Of a stretch of DNA of 7,809 nucleotides, positions 1 through 7,809 are shown in pieces. Position 1 is the stretch's first letter; the number at the start of each line of letters is the position of its first letter. Below the pieces are notes generated by a model. That model ran no database searches. It saw only the letters and a program-made list of their open reading frames with translations, and was not told where the DNA came from. Made by a program: the position numbers and the translations under genes. This DNA comes from Dokdonella_A sp036518555. GTDB taxonomy: Bacteria > Pseudomonadota > Gammaproteobacteria > Xanthomonadales > Rhodanobacteraceae. The stretch is taken from contig NZ_DATDMY010000305.1 of NCBI RefSeq assembly GCF_036518555.1, positions 1 through 7,809 of the forward strand, in the 5' to 3' direction.

Positions 1-261
1 AAGCGCGGCGAGGGCCGTGGCACGGTCGACATCGAGTCGGTCGACATCCTTGCCGAGAGCGACGAGCGCGTCGTCGCGCTCGACGAAGCGCTCGGCGTGC
101 TCGAACGGATGTCGCCGCGGCTCGCGCGTGTGGTCGAGTGCCGGTATTTCGCCGGTTATTCGGACAAGGAGACCGCGCTCGCGCTCGGCATCGGCGAGCG
201 CACCGTGCAGCGCGACTGGATGATGGCGAAGGCGCTGCTGTACGAAGCGCTCGGCGCCTGA
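1..261 (+). CDS. ECF-type RNA polymerase sigma factor, C-terminal part (5' end outside the window)
   Basis: Frame 1 is open from the window edge to a TGA at 259-261, giving the last 86 residues. The segment holds the end of the region 2 to region 4 linker and a full sigma region 4. The linker has the acidic stretch DILAESDERVVALDEAL. Region 4 begins at ERMSPRLARVVECRYFAGYS, and its helix-turn-helix is DKETALALGIGERTVQRDW followed by MMAKALLYEAL. The TVxRDWxxAxxxLxxEL ending is characteristic of the ECF family modelled as TIGR02999 (sigma-70 ECF subfamily, resembling group ECF43). Such factors direct RNA polymerase to a small regulon by reading the -35 element with region 4. Members of this group usually sit beside a Ser/Thr kinase gene, and one lies directly downstream here, but in convergent orientation. 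Region 2 and the start codon are not visible. The family call is secure, the exact ECF group is inferred. Confidence 0.9.
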   Translation, partial: KRGEGRGTVDIESVDILAESDERVVALDEALGVLERMSPRLARVVECRYFAGYSDKETALALGIGERTVQRDWMMAKALLYEALGA

Positions 262-263
262 AC

Positions 264-306
264 GCCCGCGTCGCGCGTCGCATCCGCACGATCGACCGAC
301 GCGGGG
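264..306. terminator. Inverted repeat between convergent stop codons, possible bidirectional terminator
   Basis: The left arm CCCGCGTCG (265-273) is the exact reverse complement of CGACGCGGG (297-305), leaving a 23-base loop. It fills nearly all of the 46-base gap between the sigma factor stop and the kinase stop, where a shared terminator would be expected. There is no T-tract on either side and the loop is long, so an intrinsic terminator is not proven. Short inverted repeats also arise by chance in sequence this rich in G and C. Confidence 0.3.
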
Positions 307-307
307 C

Positions 308-3229
<2,922 letters not shown>

Positions 3230-3253
3230 CGTGCACTCCTGCTCGACACATGC

Positions 3254-3282
3254 AGCATAGCGCGCGCCCGGCGCGATCGCAG
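3254..3282 (-). promoter_or_regulatory. Candidate promoter of the Ser/Thr kinase gene
   Basis: On the minus strand TATGCT (3259 to 3254) matches four of six bases of the sigma-70 -10 consensus and stands out in otherwise GC-only sequence. A 17-base spacer leads to CTGCGA (3282 to 3277), a weak -35 match. Transcription would start near 3247 and give a leader of under 20 bases that includes the AGGAG ribosome-binding site. The kinase could instead use its own ECF sigma factor, whose recognition sequence I cannot identify here. Confidence 0.25.
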
Positions 3283-3348
3283 GCGATGGCGATGCGCGGA
3301 CGCGGATGCCAGGAACCACGCCGGATCGTGCGCAAGCCCGCCATGCGC

Positions 3349-3373
3349 CGCGCACCGGCGCCGGCCGTGCGCG
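3349..3373 (-). terminator. GC-rich inverted repeat after the glutaminase stop, possible terminator
   Basis: Arms CGCGCAC (3349-3355) and GTGCGCG (3367-3373) are exact reverse complements with an 11-base loop. The loop overlaps a 10-base palindrome, CCGGCGCCGG (3355-3364), that could form an alternative pairing. The structure starts about 10 bases beyond the glutaminase stop codon. No T-tract follows on the minus strand, so the terminator role is only suggested by position. Confidence 0.22.
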
Positions 3374-3383
3374 CGGATGCGCG

Positions 3384-4322
3384 TCAGTCGCGCGACGGTT
3401 CGCCGGCGAAGATCGATGCACCGATCGCCGCGGCGAACCGCTCGATCGCGGCCGCGGCCGCAATCGAATTGCCGTTGGCGTCGAGTCCGGGCGCCCATGC
3501 GCACACACACAGGCGGCCCGGCACGAGCGCGACGATGCCACCGCCGACGCCGGTCTTGATCGGCAGGCCGATGCGCCAGGCGAGATCGCCCGACGCGTCG
3601 TAAGCGCCGCAGGTGAGCATGAGCGCGCCGATGCGCCGAGCGGCGAGCGCGTCGACCACGCGCGCGCCGCGCGGCTGCACTCCGTCCGCGGCGAGGAACA
3701 GGCTCGCGCGCGCGAGCTCGCTGCACGACATCGCGACCGCGCATTGCGCGCAGTAGGCGTCGAGCACCGCGCCGACGTCGCCGTGCAGGTTGCCGAAGCT
3801 GCGCATGAAGTGCGCGATCGCCGCGTTGCGGTCGCTGTGCGCGCGTTCGGAACGCGCGACTTCCGCGTCGATCGATACGGTCGTGTCGCCGAGCAGGCGG
3901 TGGATCAACTCGAGCACCGCGCGTTCGGGCTGCAGGTAACGCCGGCACAACACGTCGGTGACGACGAGCGCGCCGGCGTTGACGAACGGATTGCGCGGCA
4001 CGCCGCGCTCGCGCTCGAGCTGCACGAGCGAGTTGAACGGCGTCCCCGACGGCTCGCGTCCGACGCGCTGCCACAGCGCGTCGCCTTCGCGCTGCAGCGC
4101 GAGCGCGAGCGCATACATCTTCGACAGACTCTGGATCGAGAAGCGTCGCTCGCTGTCGCCCGCGCCGTACACCTCGCCGCCGACGGTCGCGACCGCGATG
4201 CCGAACTGCCTGCGCGGCACGCGCGCGAGGGCCGGGATGTACGACGCGACGTCGCCCTGGTCGAGCAAGGGGCGCACGTCGTCGGCGATCGCCTGCAGCA
4301 GGCGGGGGATGTCTCGGGTCAT
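3384..4322 (-). CDS. glsA: Glutaminase (L-glutamine amidohydrolase, EC 3.5.1.2)
   Basis: This 312-residue enzyme hydrolyses L-glutamine to L-glutamate and ammonia. It has the serine-dependent, beta-lactamase-like fold of the bacterial GlsA/YbaS/YneH family, whose members are about 308-310 residues. The catalytic S-x-x-K motif is S65-L-S-K68 within FSIQSLSK. Other family blocks are in order: PFNSLVQLE (95-103), RNPFVNAGALV (110-120), AMSCSELA (197-204), LTCGAYDASG (236-245), KTGVGGGIVALVPG (256-269) and APGLDANGNS (277-286). The substrate-binding positions known for E. coli YbaS appear conserved as S65, N115, E159, N166, Y190, Y241 and V259. There is no signal peptide, so it should be cytoplasmic, where family members contribute to glutamate supply and in E. 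coli to acid resistance. The ATG at 4322 fits the family N-terminus, but no clear Shine-Dalgarno precedes it. A GTG at 4451 would add 43 low-complexity residues and is less likely. The gene lies 154 bases before the kinase and 178 bases after the chitinase-like gene, so co-transcription is uncertain. Confidence 0.95.
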   Translation of the reverse strand: MTRDIPRLLQAIADDVRPLLDQGDVASYIPALARVPRRQFGIAVATVGGEVYGAGDSERRFSIQSLSKMYALALALQREGDALWQRVGREPSGTPFNSLVQLERERGVPRNPFVNAGALVVTDVLCRRYLQPERAVLELIHRLLGDTTVSIDAEVARSERAHSDRNAAIAHFMRSFGNLHGDVGAVLDAYCAQCAVAMSCSELARASLFLAADGVQPRGARVVDALAARRIGALMLTCGAYDASGDLAWRIGLPIKTGVGGGIVALVPGRLCVCAWAPGLDANGNSIAAAAAIERFAAAIGASIFAGEPSRD

Positions 4323-4391
4323 GGCGGAGGGTGTCGGGAAGGCGCGGCCGGCACGCCGATCCGCGGCGGCGACGCGCGTGACCGCCGCGCC

Positions 4392-4416
4392 AGTATGCCC
4401 GCGTCGCCCGGCGACG
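4392..4416 (-). promoter_or_regulatory. Candidate -10 element and adjacent palindrome upstream of glutaminase
   Basis: On the minus strand CATACT (4397 to 4392) matches four of six -10 bases. Immediately upstream lies a 15-base palindrome with 7-base arms, CGTCGCC-C-GGCGACG (4402-4416), where the -10/-35 spacer would be. No good -35 is seen. The arrangement could be a promoter with an operator, but both parts are weak and the palindrome could be a chance product of GC-rich sequence. Confidence 0.22.
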
Positions 4417-4500
4417 GCCATGCGACCGTCGACGCCGCGGGTTGCGATCACGAGGTCGACGCGGTGCCCTTGCCGTCGCCGATCCGTCGCGCGCGCCTGC

Positions 4501-5646
4501 CTACTGCAGGTAGCTCGCGCGCAAGGCCTCGAGCAGCGGATCGCGCTGTCCGGCCGGCGCGGACGGCAGGTAGCCCTGGCTGATCGTCCAGATGATGATG
4601 CCGCCGATGCCCTGCGCCTTCGCCCAGGCGCCCTTGTCGGCGAGCGACTGCGGATCTTCGTAGCTGAGGAAGTTGCAGCCCTGCGCGCCGAGCCCGGCGG
4701 CGGACGACAGGTACGGCACGTGTGCCTGCGCGTCCCACTGGCGCGCTCCGGCGGCGTAGTAGCCGCTCATGATGTTCGTGTACGAGAACGTGTTGTCGCT
4801 GCCGACGATCGAGCCCGGCGGCTGTCGCGGTGCGGTCACGCCGTGCCAGCACACGCCGTAGAAGCCGCTGCCGACGCCGAGCTTCGCGGCCGGCACGCCG
4901 GAGGCGAGGTAGTAGGCGACGCTGCCCGAGATCGACGACGGCGTCGTGCCCGATTCGCCGTGCAAGGCGGAGCTGTGCCAGCTCTGCCAGCCGTCGGCCG
5001 GCCATTCCATGTCGTAGCTCATGATGTTCACGCGGTCGAACAGCGCCGCCGCTTCGCCCCACCACGGATCGGGCGTGGCGAAATTCGTGTTGATCCAGCC
5101 GACCGGGACGGTGAACAGCGTTCCGGGGCGCGTGCGGCCGCGCACCGCCTGCACGAGGGCGACGAAGTCGTCGCGGTCGGACGCGTCGAGCGGTTCCCAG
5201 TCGAAGTCGAACCCGTCGACGTCCCAGGCCATCTGCAGCTCGGCGAGATTGATCGCGAACAGGTCGCGGTGGGCGGCCGACGCGGCGGCGCCGCGCCAGC
5301 CGTCGATCTCGCCGGCGCCGCCGAGCATGATGATCGCCTTGCGCCCGGCCGCGTGCGCCGCCGCGATCGCCGAGGTCGCCCATTGCGGGCCCTGGGTCTC
5401 GTCGATGTCGAAGTCGTAGGTGAGGTTGCCGTCGGCGAGCGGACGCATGCGCCCGATCATGAGGTGGGTGACGGCGGCGAAATCGATCTCGGCGACCGGG
5501 TACAGGTCGCGCTGGTAGCCGACGTAGTAGCCCTGGATCCAGCGGCCCGGTTCGAAACCGTCGGCGAACACGGTGTCGACCGCGCCGATGGCGCGCGTGC
5601 TCGCGACGAGCGCGGCGAAGCACAGGGCGAGCGTGGCATGGCGCAT
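4501..5646 (-). CDS. Secreted glycoside hydrolase family 18 protein (chitinase-like)
   Basis: This 381-residue protein is predicted to cleave beta-1,4 linkages in chitin or a related N-acetylglucosamine polymer outside the cytoplasm. Residues 1-22 look like a signal peptide (MRHATLALCFAALVAS core, cleavage probably after AIGA). The GH18 barrel starts near residue 36 (WIQGYYVGY). The second-strand block is IIMLGGAGE (105-113). The catalytic DxxDxDxE motif is DGFDFDWE (144-151) with E151 as the proton donor and D149 the assisting residue. Further family marks are NIMSYDMEWP (207-216), with Y211 and D212, and IIWTISQGYL (351-360) with the substrate tryptophan W353. No carbohydrate-binding module is present. 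Between signal peptide and barrel lies VDTVFADGFEPG (23-34), a motif I recall from exported proteins of Xanthomonadales. A GGGGGAA stretch (5651-5657) serves as ribosome-binding site for the ATG at 5646. Exact substrate, and chitinase versus endo-beta-N-acetylglucosaminidase activity, cannot be told from the sequence. Confidence 0.9.
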   Translation of the reverse strand: MRHATLALCFAALVASTRAIGAVDTVFADGFEPGRWIQGYYVGYQRDLYPVAEIDFAAVTHLMIGRMRPLADGNLTYDFDIDETQGPQWATSAIAAAHAAGRKAIIMLGGAGEIDGWRGAAASAAHRDLFAINLAELQMAWDVDGFDFDWEPLDASDRDDFVALVQAVRGRTRPGTLFTVPVGWINTNFATPDPWWGEAAALFDRVNIMSYDMEWPADGWQSWHSSALHGESGTTPSSISGSVAYYLASGVPAAKLGVGSGFYGVCWHGVTAPRQPPGSIVGSDNTFSYTNIMSGYYAAGARQWDAQAHVPYLSSAAGLGAQGCNFLSYEDPQSLADKGAWAKAQGIGGIIIWTISQGYLPSAPAGQRDPLLEALRASYLQ

Positions 5647-5673
5647 GGAATTCCCCCGGTAGGACGAGCCGCC

Positions 5674-5679
5674 GTTATA
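5674..5679 (-). promoter_or_regulatory. Candidate -10 element of the GH18 gene
   Basis: TATAAC on the minus strand (5679 to 5674) matches five of six bases of the -10 consensus and is one of the few AT-rich spots in the intergenic region. Transcription would start near 5667, about 20 bases before the start codon, leaving room for the G-rich ribosome-binding site. I see no matching -35 at 16-18 bases, so an activator or a non-canonical -35 would be needed. Confidence 0.4.
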
Positions 5680-5756
5680 CGCGATCGGCAGACGCCGCCG
5701 CGTGCGCCTCGTCGCAACGGACGCTCGTCGCGGCCCACGGCCGGCACGATGCGCGG

Positions 5757-5774
5757 GGTGCGTGGCGTCGCGCC
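5757..5774. repeat. Direct repeat, copy 1, in the GH18/aceE intergenic region
   Basis: Eighteen bases here match 5856-5873 at 16 positions, with an uninterrupted 12-base identity GCGTGGCGTCGC (5760-5771). The copies are offset by 99 bases and both lie between the divergent GH18 and aceE starts. This could be a paired regulator-binding site. Chance similarity in GC-rich DNA is possible. Confidence 0.4.
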
Positions 5775-5822
5775 ACCGGTTTCCCGGCAGCGCCGCAGCA
5801 TGCGTCCACGCGGCAGGCCGAC

Positions 5823-5828
5823 TAAACT
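5823..5828 (+). promoter_or_regulatory. Candidate -10 element of aceE
   Basis: TAAACT matches four of six bases of the -10 consensus and lies in the only AT-rich patch (ACTAAACTAG) upstream of aceE. It is between the two copies of the direct repeat. A start point near 5835 would give a leader of roughly 50 bases. No convincing -35 is visible 17 bases upstream. Confidence 0.3.
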
Positions 5829-5855
5829 AGCGGTCCACCTGCGATCGACCCTCGC

Positions 5856-5873
5856 GGCGCGTGGCGTCGCCCC
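5856..5873. repeat. Direct repeat, copy 2, just upstream of aceE
   Basis: This is the second copy of the imperfect 18-base repeat, with the exact core GCGTGGCGTCGC at 5859-5870. It ends 14 bases before the aceE start codon and downstream of the candidate -10. A protein bound here would block transcription or translation initiation, which would fit a repressor site. That role is speculation from position. Confidence 0.4.
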
Positions 5874-5887
5874 TGCCTGAGACTTCC

Positions 5888-7809
<1,922 letters not shown>

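Noticed and set aside
3230..3541. 104-residue N-terminal extension of the kinase frame
   Set aside because: The extension is Arg/Ala/Pro/Ser-rich, overlaps the end of the glutaminase gene, and the ATG at 3229 has a proper AGGAG and matches the family start.
3306..4583. 425-codon open frame on the plus strand
   Set aside because: It is antisense to glutaminase and has biased composition (Arg, Ala, Asp, Val) with no domain.
5611..5646. Possible lipoprotein signal in the GH18 protein (Cys at residue 9, LALC)
   Set aside because: The residue before Cys is Leu, not Gly/Ala/Ser, and nine residues is too short for a lipoprotein signal. A standard signal peptide fits better.
3384..5646. GH18, glutaminase and kinase as one operon
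   Set aside because: They share a strand, but the gaps are 178 and 154 bases with possible promoter and terminator elements, and the functions are unrelated.
3958..5880. 640-codon open frame on the plus strand
   Set aside because: It runs antisense through the glutaminase N-terminal half, an intergenic gap, the whole GH18 gene and the divergent promoter region. A real gene would not ignore all these boundaries.

Overview
The window is a stretch of bacterial chromosome with very high G+C (about 70% by eye) and strong G/C preference at third codon positions. An E. coli-type homodimeric AceE, a sigma factor of the ECF type with the TVxRDW signature, a membrane Ser/Thr kinase with a TPR tail, and a secreted protein carrying an FADGFE motif together suggest a gammaproteobacterium of the Xanthomonadales/Lysobacterales, possibly Rhodanobacteraceae-like. 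That placement is inference from gene content, not from a marker gene.

Layout: (1) positions 1-261 on + hold the C-terminal part of an ECF sigma factor whose start lies outside the window. (2) 308-3229 on - is a 973-residue transmembrane Ser/Thr protein kinase with a C-terminal TPR region. It converges on the sigma gene with 46 bases between the two stop codons, where an inverted repeat could end both transcripts. (3) 3384-4322 on - is a complete glutaminase. (4) 4501-5646 on - is a secreted family 18 glycoside hydrolase (chitinase-like). (5) 5647-5887 is a divergent intergenic region holding candidate promoters and an imperfect 18-base direct repeat. (6) 5888 to the window end on + is the first 640 codons of aceE, the E1 component of pyruvate dehydrogenase, running off the right edge.

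How the genes may work together: ECF sigma factors of this type are known to be linked to Ser/Thr kinases, and in studied cases (Xanthomonas EcfK/PknS, Vibrio EcfP/PknT) the kinase activates the sigma factor by threonine phosphorylation. The sigma/kinase pair here is the most likely functional unit, with the unusual feature that the genes converge instead of sharing an operon. Glutaminase, the chitinase-like enzyme and AceE are separate metabolic genes. Gaps of 154 to 241 bases between them argue for independent transcription.

No tRNA, rRNA, CRISPR array, insertion sequence or phage gene is visible. Very long open frames antisense to every real gene (up to 674 codons) are by-products of the base composition. 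I did not find a convincing new multi-gene system. The convergent sigma/kinase module and a few small intergenic motifs are the points that merit a second look.
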